Below are positions 12,789 to 25,932 of a stretch of 64,000 bases of DNA, one piece after another. The translations under genes and the position numbers were made by a program. Under the pieces are notes generated by a model. The model had not been told where the DNA came from and did not search any database. It worked only from the letters and a program-made list of their open reading frames with translations. The DNA comes from Rhabditophanes sp. KR3021 (taxonomy: Eukaryota; Nematoda; Chromadorea; Rhabditida; Alloionematidae). The first letter of the stretch is position 1; the number at the start of each line of letters is the position of its first letter. Location: the NCBI GenBank assembly GCA_963281155.1, contig CAUJLY010000003.1, positions 2,480,001 through 2,544,000 of the forward strand, given 5' to 3'.

Positions 12789-13251
12789 GAATTATATAGT
12801 AGGCAATAATTAACTTTTTATCATTTACCTTCCAAAACAAATTCAATAAAATCAAACATTTTAACCTTAAAATTAAAAAAAAATATTAGTTGCAAATGAC
12901 CATCTCTTTATTTTCATTATTTTACTGGCTGTTTTTTACTTGTTTCTAATAAGTAACTTTCAAAATTAATTTCATTTTTGTCACTTGAGTTTTGATATTA
13001 CACTCATTCTTAGTCGAATAAACCCTATCAGTTTTGATTGGTCCTGTGTAAGATGGTCTCTAAATATTGTTTTTCATTATTAAATGATCAAACTTGAAAC
13101 ATTGAGAACATCTAGTTGTAGATTTATAGTTAATAGTAATAATAAATATCTTATCTAACATAAACAATTGTAAAGGAAAGAAACTTAAATATTTTTTAGC
13201 AAAATAAATATCACAAGTCGTAAATCAAAAGTTATTTATTACATTCAGAAA

Positions 13252-13260
13252 CTATAAATA
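13252..13260 (+). promoter_or_regulatory. TATA-like box of the TIL gene
   Basis: CTATAAATA lies about 35 bp upstream of the ATG at 13289, leaving room for a very short leader. Confidence 0.4.
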
Positions 13261-13288
13261 CTTTCAATTTACTAAAAAGGCACACAAC

Positions 13289-13963
13289 ATGATTCTGTTT
13301 TTGATTACTACCGTTTTATTATACTCAGTTGAGTGTCAAGTTAAACCATCGCCTATTGCAAGCAGATACAACTGCTTTGGAAACTTTACATACTTTTCAA
13401 GGGGATTTATAGAAAATTACTGCAGTCCTGCTCATCCTAATTCCAATTCAGAAGATCCCGGCTGTTTTTGCCCAAAAAATATGGCGATAACACCTGATAA
13501 TACATGTGTGAATATAAGAGACTGCCCGAGAACTACTAATAAGCCACCAACAACAAAAACTCCTATTAAACCGATTTGCACAATTTCTAATGAAATAGAA
13601 GATAGATGTGGAGATGTGTGTGAGCACACCTGCCAAAACAAAGATGAAAACTTCTATTGTGGAAGAAAATGCGGAGCTATCCAATGTGTATGTAACTATG
13701 ACAAGGGATTTGTTAGAGATGATTATGGACAATGTGTTTTAAGAGAACAATGCGATTCGAGTCCAGGCCCAATTCCAGTTTGCCCTCAAAAAAATGAAAT
13801 TTTCGACCAATGTGGCAATAACTGCGAAAGAACATGTGAAACGGCCTATCTAAGAAATCTGTGTATTAAAAAATGCGGAGATCCAAGCTGTAGCTGTGAT
13901 TTTGATCACGGATTTGTAAGAAATAAAAAAGGTATTTGCATACCTATCGAATATTGCTCATAA
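13289..13963 (+). CDS. Secreted cysteine-rich TIL-type (trypsin-inhibitor-like) protein
   Basis: A single-exon 224-residue protein with a clear signal peptide (MILFLITTVLLYSVECQ). Three cysteine-rich units follow. The first, at about residues 30-80, is divergent, and a Thr/Pro/Lys linker (TTNKPPTTKTPIK) comes after it. The second (about 98-155) and third (about 168-223) are close copies of each other and have the TIL layout: N-E-I...CG-x-x-CE-x-TC, then CG...C-x-C, G-F-V-R-(D/N) and C-(V/I)-x-x-x-x-C. TIL proteins inhibit serine proteases in nematode secretions and cuticle. The reactive-site loop here is not obvious, so actual protease inhibition is not proven. The gene stands alone with a TATA-like box upstream. 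It could equally be a TIL-fold structural or host-interaction protein. Confidence 0.85.
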   Translation: MILFLITTVLLYSVECQVKPSPIASRYNCFGNFTYFSRGFIENYCSPAHPNSNSEDPGCFCPKNMAITPDNTCVNIRDCPRTTNKPPTTKTPIKPICTISNEIEDRCGDVCEHTCQNKDENFYCGRKCGAIQCVCNYDKGFVRDDYGQCVLREQCDSSPGPIPVCPQKNEIFDQCGNNCERTCETAYLRNLCIKKCGDPSCSCDFDHGFVRNKKGICIPIEYCS

Positions 13964-14104
13964 ATTTTTATTGTTATATATCATTTTATATGAATTAAAA
14001 GTGCACGTTTGTAAAATAATTTAATTTGTTAGAGAATGATTGGTCAAGAAGTTTCACGCCCGTCGTAAACAACTAGTTTAATTCATCCTTTAATCACCGA
14101 AAAT

Positions 14105-15592
14105 TCACTCGAAATTTGGAATGCCATCATCGGCAGTTAAAATGCTGGGCAGCTTAACTGTGAAATACCCATCCAAATCTTCACCGGCATATGTTTTTGT
14201 GGAATCCAAGTAGAATTGATGTAATGCTACTTTGTTGTATTCCACAACAGATTGTTGCAATTCGTAATTATCTAACCAGGAGTCATACATTGTGTACAAT
14301 GATTTCATAGCAGTATTCATGCAATCAACGTTTGCGTCATTGGGATTTTTGATCGGAGAAAATTCCAAATTCCTTTGAACTGTCATTGTCACAACTTTCC
14401 TAAAACAATAACATTATTAAAAGTTCATTAGAAGATCGCACATTAATTCACGGCTTATTAATAACAAATTAGTTTAAGGGACTTACTTAGCATGATCGAA
14501 CAAATCAAAAATAAATCTTTCCAATTTGACAGCATTAGGCTTTGTTGGCGCAACAATCTTGCAGGTATTTTCATCGTAAACACCAACCTTCTTAATTGCT
14601 TTGTGGTAAGGCAAACGAACTTCATTCATGTACAAGTCTTCGAGAAAATCAAATGTAAAAAAGTGATTGCATATGTTAGCATATTTGAATTTCAAAGACT
14701 CATCTGCATTACGAGCTTGAGCTAAAGCCGGATCAATTTCGCTGTATTCCACAACTTTTGATTTCCATAGGTTGTCACCAACTTTGGCTTGAACCATCAG
14801 TCCACAAGGTTCGTCGGGTTTAACTCTTTCAATAACCTTATTTAAGACCTCAGCTCCTTCGGAGATCATGATTCCAATGGCTAGAGGGTCACAAACTTTA
14901 GCCATCAAGTTGTCAACAGAAATAACATGGACATACTTGATTCTTCTAGCCTTCATATCGTCATTAATTTTCTCTAATGCTTGAAGAATACCTCCATTTC
15001 CATTTGGACTTACTTGGATTGTATCTTCTGAGCGAGGAATGACATTTCCATCAAAAGTCAAACAAGGGACAATATCTTGATCAACAATGATAATTTGTCC
15101 TGATTTGAGAATTTTCTTTTCTACAATCTCCGTCCCAACGAACTTTTTAATTTTAATGTTGATTTCGGGAGCAGTCATCAAAATAAAGGTGATGGCAGGT
15201 TGTATTCCAGTAATTTCACCATTCTCATCCTCGTACTTGGAAGCTAGGGTTTGCAAAGCTTGCGTTTTCTTAGCAAAATGAGTAATCAGAGTGTCCACAG
15301 GGTTTCTCGGATTGGGATTAGGGAAAGGAATTTCCATCATTCCCTTGGGATCACTTGAACCTAATCTAGTTCCTTGACCAGCAGATAAAACCAAAAAGGC
15401 TACTTCGTTCCTTTTGATAGCCATGATACCAGTCTTGAAAAGTTCATCACGGTGAGTGTCATCTCGAATTACAAAGGGATCCACTTCTTTCAATTCAGAT
15501 GGTGGAGCAGGGCTTCCATAATCATTCAATTTTCTTAAAGCAATCTGTGTTTCAGTGACTATCCAGCTATCCAAGTTCTTGTAAGTAGTCAT
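14105..15592 (-). CDS. UDP-N-acetylhexosamine pyrophosphorylase (UAP1 type)
   Basis: This cytosolic enzyme makes UDP-GlcNAc from UTP and GlcNAc-1-phosphate, the last step before chitin and glycan synthesis. Exons 15592-14487 and 14399-14105 join in frame to give about 466 residues, slightly short for the family. The nucleotide-binding signature is visible as LSAGQGTRLGSSDPKGM, followed by the uridine-binding block YVHVISVDNLMAKVCDPLAIG and the C-terminal block EFSPIKN. The family loop normally reads AGGQGTRLG; here the first Gly is Ser-Ala-Gly, a mild divergence. The substrate region between (NPNPRNPVDTLITHFAKK) is also shortened. The start at MTTYKNLDSW was chosen over a hydrophobic upstream extension. 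Confidence 0.9.
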
Positions 15593-15879
15593 AATATTAA
15601 TCAACAAATAAAATGTAACCGACAACCTTTAAAAAGCTTAAACGTGTAGCTATGATTAACCCTGGAACGAAATAGTTACCCCCTTGATAATCAATTTAAA
15701 GTAACATTCTTACTGTGTTTGGAATGCCGCTCCTTTGCTTAAAAGACATTCTAAAAAGTCATGCAAAAAACAAAATTGGCTTTATTAAATGTCGGAGGCA
15801 TTTTGGAAAGCAATTAGTGTTAAATAAACTATAGGCGATAAAAAGTAGCGGTTAAAGTCATAGAGTACTCAAAGTATAA

Positions 15880-16640
15880 ATCATCCTTGCGATAAAATTC
15901 CTTTAACATTACTCGAAATTGCAATGCTAAAAAGTTTTAATCATGAAAATATAGTCATATTCTATAATATAGTACATTATGATGGTGGTATTTACTTAAT
16001 CTTTGATCTAATGGGGAAGAATCTAACCAATTACATCAAGATGATGACGACATATACATTTACTAATAGTCATCACAAAAGCTGCTTTTATCAAATTTTA
16101 AAAGGTGTAATCATTGTGATTTAAGCACAAAAAGTATTATGAAAAATGAGAAGAGGACACTGAACATTACTGATTTTGGATGTGCACGAAAAATCAACAA
16201 CGGGTTTAGATCAAATGAAGCCATGGTAATTTCCGTATTTTTCAAACTTAGATAAACATTTTAAAGATAGTTACAGAATACAACAACCCTACGGAAGTTT
16301 TACTTGGTTAAATTAAAAAACTAAATGAAAATGTTGTCTGTTGGGGATTAACATATATTTTTGGTGAAATGGCATATGAAAGTCGTCTTTCAAAGCTCTT
16401 AGTTTATAACACGTATTGGCAAAGATATTTCTGGCTATCGGACTTCCAAAACGACCGCAATTGTATAATTCACCATATTTACATGGATCTATTGCTGAAT
16501 TGTTTTACAGAATCAAAAATTCCTCATTTGGTTGCGCGACTAGCTTTTAAATTCGAAACCAAATGAATTGAATTAACTAAAAGAATACTAATTTTTAAAG
16601 ATGAAAAAAGATTAACTAGCTGCCAAATACTCAGTGATAT
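15880..16640 (+). pseudogene. CMGC (CDK-like) protein kinase pseudogene
   Basis: Fragments of one kinase domain appear in order but in different frames. They are: EIAMLKSFNHENIV (alpha-C region), YLIFDLMGKNLTNYIK (hinge), CFYQILKG, then in a shifted frame a damaged catalytic loop NHCDLSTKSIM and an intact ITDFGCARKIN (DFG), then NNPTEVLLG (APE-like) followed by a stop, and CWGLTYIFGEMAYES (domain XI). The HRDLKP loop is lost and at least two frameshifts and one stop are present. The N-lobe with the glycine loop is missing. The pattern is that of a CDK rather than a MAPK because of FDLMGKNLTNYI. No functional product is expected. Confidence 0.8.
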
Positions 16641-16723
16641 ATTTTGAAGAGTTAATGGATGTATTAATTAAATACACTTAAAATATAGAAATAAAGACGG
16701 ATTGTGTTATAATTTATTTTATT

Positions 16724-16865
16724 ATCGATAATCAGACATTGAGTTGCCTTTCTTTACTTCAGCGACGGAGGCTGAAACTTCCCTTTTGACCTCTTCGGCT
16801 TTTGTCTCATTTGTCTTTTCAACAACAACAGGAACCTTTGCTTCGATTTGTTCGGGAGTTGGAAT
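16724..16865 (-). pseudogene. Orphan 3' exon-like fragment
   Basis: On minus, a charged open stretch (IIPTPEQIEAKVPVVVEKTN ... KKGNSMSDYR-stop) has much higher GC than its flanks and looks like the last exon of an unidentified gene. No upstream exon or good acceptor is visible, so it is probably a detached remnant. Confidence 0.3.
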
Positions 16866-17056
16866 AATATTTGAATTTCACGTATTTAATTTTACAATTA
16901 TTTAATTTCATTGTCAATATTTAAATTTGTAATATTCAAATTATTAATATTCAATTTATTCCCTTTATAAATTACCTCATAATTACTCTAATTAGCAACA
17001 CGTATTTTATCCATCTATTCTAACTCTTTCTAGTATTAAAAACTATAATGAATCCT

Positions 17057-17525
17057 TTAAATAAACAAGTCATGGAAGTTGCTTTTAGCCAATCTCACAT
17101 ACACGAGGATTGTACAAAAGTCTATTAACATCTATTGGTCTATTTTATACAAATACTACATTGCTACGGAACGGCATCGGGTCTACGGAAGATTATTTGG
17201 TATAAAACCCAGCAATGAAAATGAATTGAATACACTGATTAATGAAATACCTACAGAATGGCTTGATGATGTCATACAATTTTCCGCTTTTAGAATATAG
17301 TAATAACAGCCCTCAGACTCAATTCACGATATTGGAAATGGATGTCAAGATTACAGCCGCCGTAACTGCATAATCTCTTGATGCCCACTCGTTTGCCGGA
17401 CACATGCGCATCACTTTAATTGAATATCTTAACTGTTGATGAGCTTCTTATGAAGAATAACGCATTCTTGTTTCTAGCTCCTCGCATGCACTACAAATTT
17501 CTTCCAAACAACGTCTTTCTAAAAT
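17057..17525. pseudogene. Two opposed gene fragments
   Basis: On plus, about 17079-17300 encodes a protein-like stretch (YIATERHRVYGRLFGIKPSN ... EWLDDVIQFSAFRI-stop). On minus, about 17525-17330 encodes ERRCLEEICSACEELETRMR, one in-frame stop, then MRMCPANEWASRDYAVTAAV. Both have coding-like composition and neither has a start, splice context or recognisable family. With the fragments just upstream they suggest a graveyard interval between the pyrophosphorylase and collagen genes. The following stretch to 18050 shows nothing coding. Confidence 0.3.
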
Positions 17526-17949
17526 TCAGAATTGTTGAACATTGTTAAAAGTTCTCTAAATTAGCATATTGCTATTTATTATATCTATATTAACATCTTA
17601 CAATGAAAGTAAAATATCTCATTTACAAATCAGTGTTTCCTGTACGTACCAAATATATAAAAATGTAACCAAAAAATGTATGTACAAACACGTCAAAACG
17701 TCACATACGGTTATTTAAGTAGTATGTGGTAAGAACGACATTTTCATTTTTGTGTGCTTTTCCGTGAAAATAATTGCAAAAAATAACTTACCTTTGCATT
17801 TTTAACTAGATAAATGAATTTAGGATAGATGTTTGCCAATTAAAATGAGAGTATGTTTGGCTGAAAACCTGTTTGGGGATGATGTAAATGAGTGTTTCAA
17901 AGTGTTTTTCGTATCGGCATTAGATCTTTGACAGTAAAACATATATTAA

Positions 17950-19100
<1,151 letters not shown>

Positions 19101-20564
19101 ATTCCGAAAACATCTTTCGTTGAAATTTGATCCAAATAAATTCATGCATTAAATTACTTTTCACATTATTACTTTTTAAGTGCTACTTATTACTAGTCTT
19201 TTACATCTTTTAACAAGACACATAATGGGATAGTCCGGTTTTATAACCATTATCAAACAAGAATGTTGTGATTCATCTTAGTAATCATCAATGGTTAATT
19301 GCTCCGATTTATGCGCTATTAATAATGGCTAGTTCTCAAATTATTCTGTTAAAACATTAAAAGATGCATTTGATTTTTTAGAATAGAGCAATTATTATCA
19401 ACTAAATAAGAAATCGGCAATGATCACAGTTTATCCCAATCAGTTTTTTATTTATTATACAATTTCTTCGTGAATTTCACCAATACCAAATGGTATTTTA
19501 GCTGTAGGGACATTTGAAATAGTTTAATGCGCAATATTTGATATTTGTGTAGAATTCATAACAAGTTGCATTCAACGTCAAATGCATTAGATTTACTGCC
19601 AAATAGTCTTCATATCAATTAATACTTTATATCTGGAGAAGCAAATTGGGTGAAACATTTCAACGCGTTGCAACTCATTAATAGTTCTAATGGATAATTC
19701 AGCTGAACTCTGTAGGCATTACAATTACTCGATGGAATACTTTTAAATCATTTTTATCAATTCTCACGCACGAGACTGCAAAAACACGGATAGTTCCTTG
19801 CTCGAGATGTCTTAATATTAATTAAATGAATGCCCATTTAATGACTTATAATTTATTGTATTCATAATGTACTATTTTAATATAATATTAGCCTAAAAGT
19901 GGGTACATAAATTTAAATTAATGCTTTGTTTTAAGAACGTTTGTAAGGAATATATGATTTAGCAAATATGTAAATATCTATAAATAACAACAATCAACGC
20001 AACTGTCGACATTGCATTTAGACAAAAACCGCCATAAATAATTTGTGCATATTCGGACAACTTCTAAAACATATGATTAAAACTTACTCTTATTCAACCA
20101 CTAATTAGTTTTGTGTCTAACACATTTCAAAGTTCAAAAAGATTCCATAGTTTTCTCGTTAATTTTTGTCAGAAAGAAAAGTCTGACATGACAAGAAAGA
20201 AAAAATGACGGACTAATAAGTTAATGTTTTCAAATAACTTATTTAACTTACATTTAACAAAAAACGTTAAATTTTGTGTGGTTCATAAATGTTCTTCTGT
20301 TTAGGAATTGTCTTAATTTGATAGTTTTTAGTGTATGGCATTAGAATCAGCTTTTAAGCTCTTAAAAAACAATAACTTTTCGGAAATTATTAAGCAAAAT
20401 ATAGAATTTTCCAAAATTATGGTATTTTCATATATTCTTTTCTTCAAATAAAATCAACCTCAGCTCGCACATATTTTTTTTGAGACATCGATACATTTTT
20501 ACATTCGTGTTAATATAACTAAAATATAATGAATGTTTATTGTAAAATTGAGATCAGAAGATAG
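19101..20564. other. Non-coding interval
   Basis: About 1.5 kb of AT-rich sequence with no persuasive coding frame, RNA gene or repeat array. It carries the collagen 3' flank at one end. Confidence 0.5.
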
Positions 20565-21661
20565 TTAATTTAAATACAAGAATAATGAATAAAATAATGA
20601 TATGATTTGTAAGTAGTTTGTTAATAACTTTGTCGATGTTGATGAATATAATTCAGATGAAAATTGCAGTTTTTTGGACTTAGCTCTGCGGCAACAAAAT
20701 TTCGAATTTCCATCAAATATCTGCTGGTGCCTTGTTTTGTCATCGTACATAATATTTGACAAATTGAAGTCTTGGTAACTTCTCGTGACAGATCTTATTG
20801 CGATAAAAGGTGATGCTTTAATGGCTCTTTTCTTTTCTTCATTTTTTACTGCCTCCCGGGACTTCCTTCTTAATAATCTATTATATCTTTTTTCAAGTCC
20901 AGTCATACTCCATTCTTTTATCATATCTTGGCCTATCTCACTTAGACTTGCATAGTTTCGACACCCGGAATGTATTTTCATACCCACTAAGCTACACATT
21001 GGAGTCTAAAAGGAACACTATTAAAAGCTGTTTGTGACATAATAAATATTATTTGATTTCTTAATGTTGTAATATACTAAAATTTAATAACAAGAACGAG
21101 GTGATAAAATTAACTTTGCTGAAAGTATAAAGAAGACGGTGCTGTCTAAAGAGTCTCAATGACAGTTGCTTAATCAAAATGAGGTAATAGGAAACTTTGT
21201 CATAGTTAAAAAGATTACTCGTGTTAATTTGAATATATTAAATATCATCTCTTTAGTCTTACCTCAACACATTGACAGAATTTTTTTGTTCTGTCCACAT
21301 TGGAAATTGAATCCCAGTATCTGATGTACCTTGACTCACAAATACCATAAGGGCAGTCATCTGGATCGCAGTCTCCCGGCGAAACTTCTAAACCACATCC
21401 AGAATTTTCCATTTTTTTTGGTTTAGTGGAAATAGACCAAAAATCAGAATTATCGGGAGTTGCAACATCATAAATAATAGCCATAATACAAATAAGCAAA
21501 ATTGTCGCTATAAACATCGAACGAGGAAAAGAAAAAACAGTTTGACAAAAGGATTTAGACTTATTTATCGTTACATTTCTTCCATTTAGCGGTTCACTAT
21601 TGTCTGCTTTCTGCAGTGTATTAACAGATGTGGTAGGTCCAGAACGACCAAACGTAGTCAT
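20565..21661 (-). CDS. Type II-like membrane protein with cysteine-rich ectodomain, unknown
   Basis: Two exons, 21661-21263 and 21005-20565, join in phase 0 to give about 279 residues. A ~45-residue polar N-terminus precedes a membrane helix (MFIATILLICIMAIIYDVA). Then comes a cysteine-rich stretch with regularly spaced cysteines (GDCDPDDCPYGICESRY ... FCQCVE), continued across the splice site by MCSLVG and SGC. The C-terminal half is strongly basic (LEKRYNRLLRRKSREAVKNE). The final ~20 residues are hydrophobic (LQIISLFYSLFLYL). No family is recognised; the layout suggests a nematode-restricted membrane or secretory-pathway protein. Confidence 0.6.
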
Positions 21662-23682
21662 TGAATATATAATTTAGTTCAAATTGGTTTATTTGCTAAT
21701 TAAAAAAAGATAAGGTCACCACAACTATCAATTAGGCTGCTAACCATTTGCATAAATAATATCACTTTTCAATAAATAGTGTAAGGTAAATTTGTTTCCT
21801 TAAAAATAAAAATTCCTAGTTAAATAGTCACTTTTTAGCAATAAGCAGCCGAACTTTATAATAATGAATGTCCATTAAATTTGATACGCTAATTTAAATT
21901 ACTCTAAACTAAGGCGTTTATAAAACAATTGATACGCACTAATGTATAGATGAGGGAGTAAAATAAATGGCAAATGATTACTACATAACTTATACTATAT
22001 CTTTAAAAATAATGAATGCAGTAAAATATAATTTCAAATCAAAGCTCATAGTTGTTAACTTTTATATAGAAAAATAGGATAATGAATAATGTTATACCGT
22101 TTTTAGGGTGTAAAACAGCCGCCATCTTGAACATTAATTATGTAAATACATATTTCTAATTATATATGTTTTGCAAACAACCGCATTGATACAAAACAAC
22201 AATTGCCACTGACCGACAGAAATTGGATAATAGTCAGAAATGATTGTATGATAGTCAAAAATGTTTGTATGATAGTTAAAAATGATTGAATAATACTGGA
22301 AAATGATTGAATAATACCAAAAAATGATTGAATAGTACTAAAAAATGATTGAATAATATAAATTATTAAGGGAAATAAACGTATTTAATACAATACGCTT
22401 AATTCACTTTTTTAAAACCAAAATATTTAGCTAGATAAAGAAACTAGTTTGATAATTATTTTAATTTTGAATATAAATGGAAGTAGATGAAGAAGGTTTG
22501 ATGAGATGTTCTACTAATTCAATTTTTGCCATGTTAATGGATAAAATATAAGTGAGTTGTTATAAATATTTTATTTGCAAAAGAAGGGGGATCGTTGATG
22601 AGTATGTGAATGAATGAGTGTTAAAAGAATTTAATTACTTTCAAAGAAGCGTGTATTCGCATATGTATTAATTGAATAAAAGCCTGATAATATAAAGTGA
22701 ATATTATTACATTATTTGATTCTATATTTATTATATTAATATTTTTATTTAATGTGTTTGATCCATGTGCACTTGTTTCAAACAAATAAATAAAAAGTTA
22801 TATTAAATTTGTATTGACTTGTTTGCAAGGCAAATAAATATTTTATACATTCAAAAGCCGACAATTGAGAATGGGATGTCCGTTGTGGAGGACATTGGCT
22901 TTGAAAGTTAAAACATATGACACATTAATCAAGTCATAACGATGTCAAGTATTTTTTGAGTTGTCTCTTGGGTGTCAAATATGTATATAATTGTGTATAA
23001 GATAAAGATCAATTTCAAAGAAACATGTAAATAATATAAAAAATGATTAAGCTGCTTTTAATCAAGACCTTGTGGTGCTTTGAAACAAGATGGCGATAAA
23101 ACTGGATTGTATTTCAATATGTAATCGGAACAGTTAAAACATTTGTTTTGATTTGACAAATTGGCTGAATTAATGGAATTATTTGAGATGAAGTTTGACA
23201 ACATTCACTTTTGATTATAATGTCTTATCACAAGATACTTGAGTGGCATGAAGAATAATACGAGAGGACAAATTTATTATTCTAGAACATCATTGAGCAG
23301 TGATAATCAATGGAAGGGTTTAGCTAGTTGCAAACATGAAAATGTATACTTTTTCCGCTGATTCAACGAACTGATTATTATACGCTATACATTGACGCTA
23401 ATTTGTACTAAACGAGTGTTCCCATATAAAGAATAGTAATTTATTCAAATTAGTCGTACTCTTTGTACCAGTGTTTGAGATCGTATGTCGTAGTAAGACA
23501 GGGGACAGAGTTGGCTGTGTTTGTTTCAAATACAATATGCAGAAGCGATAATGACGTGTCTGGGTTGTATAAAGTTTATATGGCCAAAAAATTATTGTCA
23601 ATGATGTGTTGATATTCGTCCGCTAAATAAATATATATTGCATTTACCTTCTAATATACTACTTATTTTAGATTTACATAAG
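21662..23682. other. Non-coding interval before VMP1
   Basis: Two kilobases without a supportable gene. Apart from the 21-bp array there are only short chance ORFs. The last part contains the VMP1 5' flank and a probable trans-splice acceptor (TTATTTTAG) about 12 bp before the start codon. Confidence 0.5.
22240..22365. repeat. 21-bp minisatellite, about six units
   Basis: Exact 21-bp periodicity of the word ATGATTGAATAATACTAAAAA with graded divergence, in units starting at 22240, 22261, 22282, 22303, 22324 and 22345. Left-hand units have TGTATGATAGTC, right-hand units GAATAATAC, as if the array grew from two subtypes. It lies inside the otherwise featureless 21662-23682 interval. Confidence 0.85.
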
Positions 23683-25156
23683 ATGGTTAAAGGGTCTGCA
23701 GCTAGTCGGAAGAAGGGAAAACAAGTGAATGTTTCTCCTACTCAGTCACCTTCTGAAAACAACGTAGTACAACGAAAATTGAAAGATCCAGTAAGTAAAG
23801 AAAGGTTAGTTTTTGACAAAAATAATTTAAAATTTACTTGATATACGAAAAGACATTGACATAGTCAGTAGACTGTAGCACTTTTCTATATAATACACAC
23901 TATAACTAACATTGATTTGCGACCCAATTTCACAACTAAACCACCCCTTTTTTCAAGATGACATTGAATCGAACTGATTGTTTCTCCATATTTTTAGATC
24001 TAAAACTACACCAGCCAATTCTTCAGTATCGCCCCAATTTAATGCTATAATGGAAAGGAAGAATTTGGTTATATGGAAAAGTCCACACTATGTGATACCT
24101 TATTTCTTTATGGAAATAATTTGTTTGGTTATTGACTTTTTAAAGTACTTAAATAAGCACAAGAAATATGTTTTACTGTTTCTAGTCATAGGAAGTGCAA
24201 TAACCTATGCTTATTACACTGATGGGCCACATCAAAGACACATAAACAAGTATGAAAAGTTGGTCAAATTGATGTCATACTGGATTGGACTAGGAGTGCT
24301 GTCTTCGGTAGGACTAGGGACGGGTTTACATACATTTTTGCTGTATTTGGGTCCGCATATTGCCCAAGTGACTTTGGCCGCATATGAATGCAATTCACTA
24401 GCTTTTCCTGAACCACCATACCCCGAAGAAATTATTTGCCCCAACGGATCAGGCAAAAATGGGTCAAGTGTTGTTTCAATTTATCATATTTTGATAAAAG
24501 TAGCATTAGAATCATTTTGCTGGGGATTCGGAACAGCAATCGGAGAACTACCTCCCTATTTCATGGCTAGAGCAGCAAAATTATCAGGAGATGAACCAGA
24601 TGATGAGGAATATCAAGAGTTTAAAGAGCTTGTTAACGTCAAAAATACCGCCGACTTATCCTTTTTCGATAAAGTCAAACTAAAGATGGAACAAATTGTA
24701 GTTAAAGTTGGATTTTTTGGTATTTTAGCTTTTGCTTCTATTCCTAATCCACTTTTCGATCTAGCCGGAATTACCTGTGGTCATTTTTTGGTTCCTTTTT
24801 GGCAGTTCTTCGGCGCAACTGTTATTGGAAAGGCAATTGTTAAGATGAATATCCAAGTATTATTTGTAATTATTGCCTTCTCAGCTCATCATGTTGAAGA
24901 TCTAATCAGTAAAATGAAGTTGATTCCTGTTGTAGGGGAAAAACTAAGAGCTCCACTAAAGACATTCTTTGAAAATCAAAAGAAAAGATTGCACAAAAAT
25001 GAAAGAGCTACAGTGGATGATTCTAAAAATGTATTAGCCTATGTGATTCAAGTAATTGTAATTTCCATGATTGCTTGGTTTGCAGTTTCAATAATCAATT
25101 CACTTGCTCAAAATTATCACAAAAGGATGTCTCACAAGAAGAAAAAGACAGCCTGA
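23683..25156 (+). CDS. Vacuole membrane protein 1 (VMP1 / EPG-3)
   Basis: VMP1 is an ER multispanning scramblase of the DedA/TMEM41 superfamily needed for autophagosome closure and lipid transfer. Exons 23683-23804 and 23998-25156 join to give about 426 residues. After a basic N-terminus, about six to eight hydrophobic segments follow. Family blocks include ERKNLVIWKSPHYV, YWIGLGVLSSVGLGTGLHTF, the re-entrant-loop region ESFCWGFGTAIGELPPYFMA and SIPNPLFDLAGITCGHFLVP. It ends in a lysine-rich tail KKKKTA that could serve as an ER retrieval signal. The start was chosen at MVKGSAAS because an upstream hydrophobic extension would lie before a likely trans-splice acceptor. No disruption is seen. 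Confidence 0.96.
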
Positions 25157-25932
25157 CTTGTAGATCGTAGATTGGGATGCGATGCTGAACCATTCGTTAA
25201 GGAAAACATTTTCCCGAAACTTTTATAAAAGAAATAATTTATTTGTGAATATAATAAATTTTTTAAAAATCAACTTCTAATTGCAATCTACGAGCAAAAT
25301 GGCATGAAAACGTCCTCTGTATTTTTTGTTAATCTATCCATGCATATTTATCTACCAGAATACAACCATATGTACTAGGTTTGTGTTGTCAACCAGTCAC
25401 AATTTTATTTTTATTCTTTTTATTTTATTAAAACTGAATATTGCATCACTTATATTTGATAACTACGGTTGGCCACATTAGAATCTATTAATTCGGTTGA
25501 ATCTTAGACATTTATTAAAATGTTTATTCTAATCCTTTGTCTTTCTCTTCTTTGTTTGAATATGAATTTTTTGTGAATTGTCATTGTTAAAAATCTTCAA
25601 ATTTATTAATAATAAAGCGTTTGTCTTAAAAGATTCAATAAAAATTTGCTTAAGCCCAATAGCTTAAAATTACCCTATTTCGAAAGACAAAAGACGTCAT
25701 TTAATGTCGTGTGATTAAGAACTTCAAAAATATGTATAATAGTTTTGTTTAATCTTGTGGTAATCATGGTTTTTGATGGAACCTCTTAAATCTTTATAAA
25801 GAAGCATTAAGGATGGCACCACCCTTAAACCATCTTCTATTTAATGAGCCATCTTCATATAAATGCCATAATATTTGCTTAACTTCTTGCACTCTTGCTT
25901 TTTCTTAATTCAAAACTATTGTGAGAATAAAA
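25157..25932. other. VMP1-GAD intergenic region
   Basis: Contains the VMP1 3' end with AATAAA-like signals (about 25250) and the GAD 5' flank. I see no coding signal or repeat. Confidence 0.5.
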
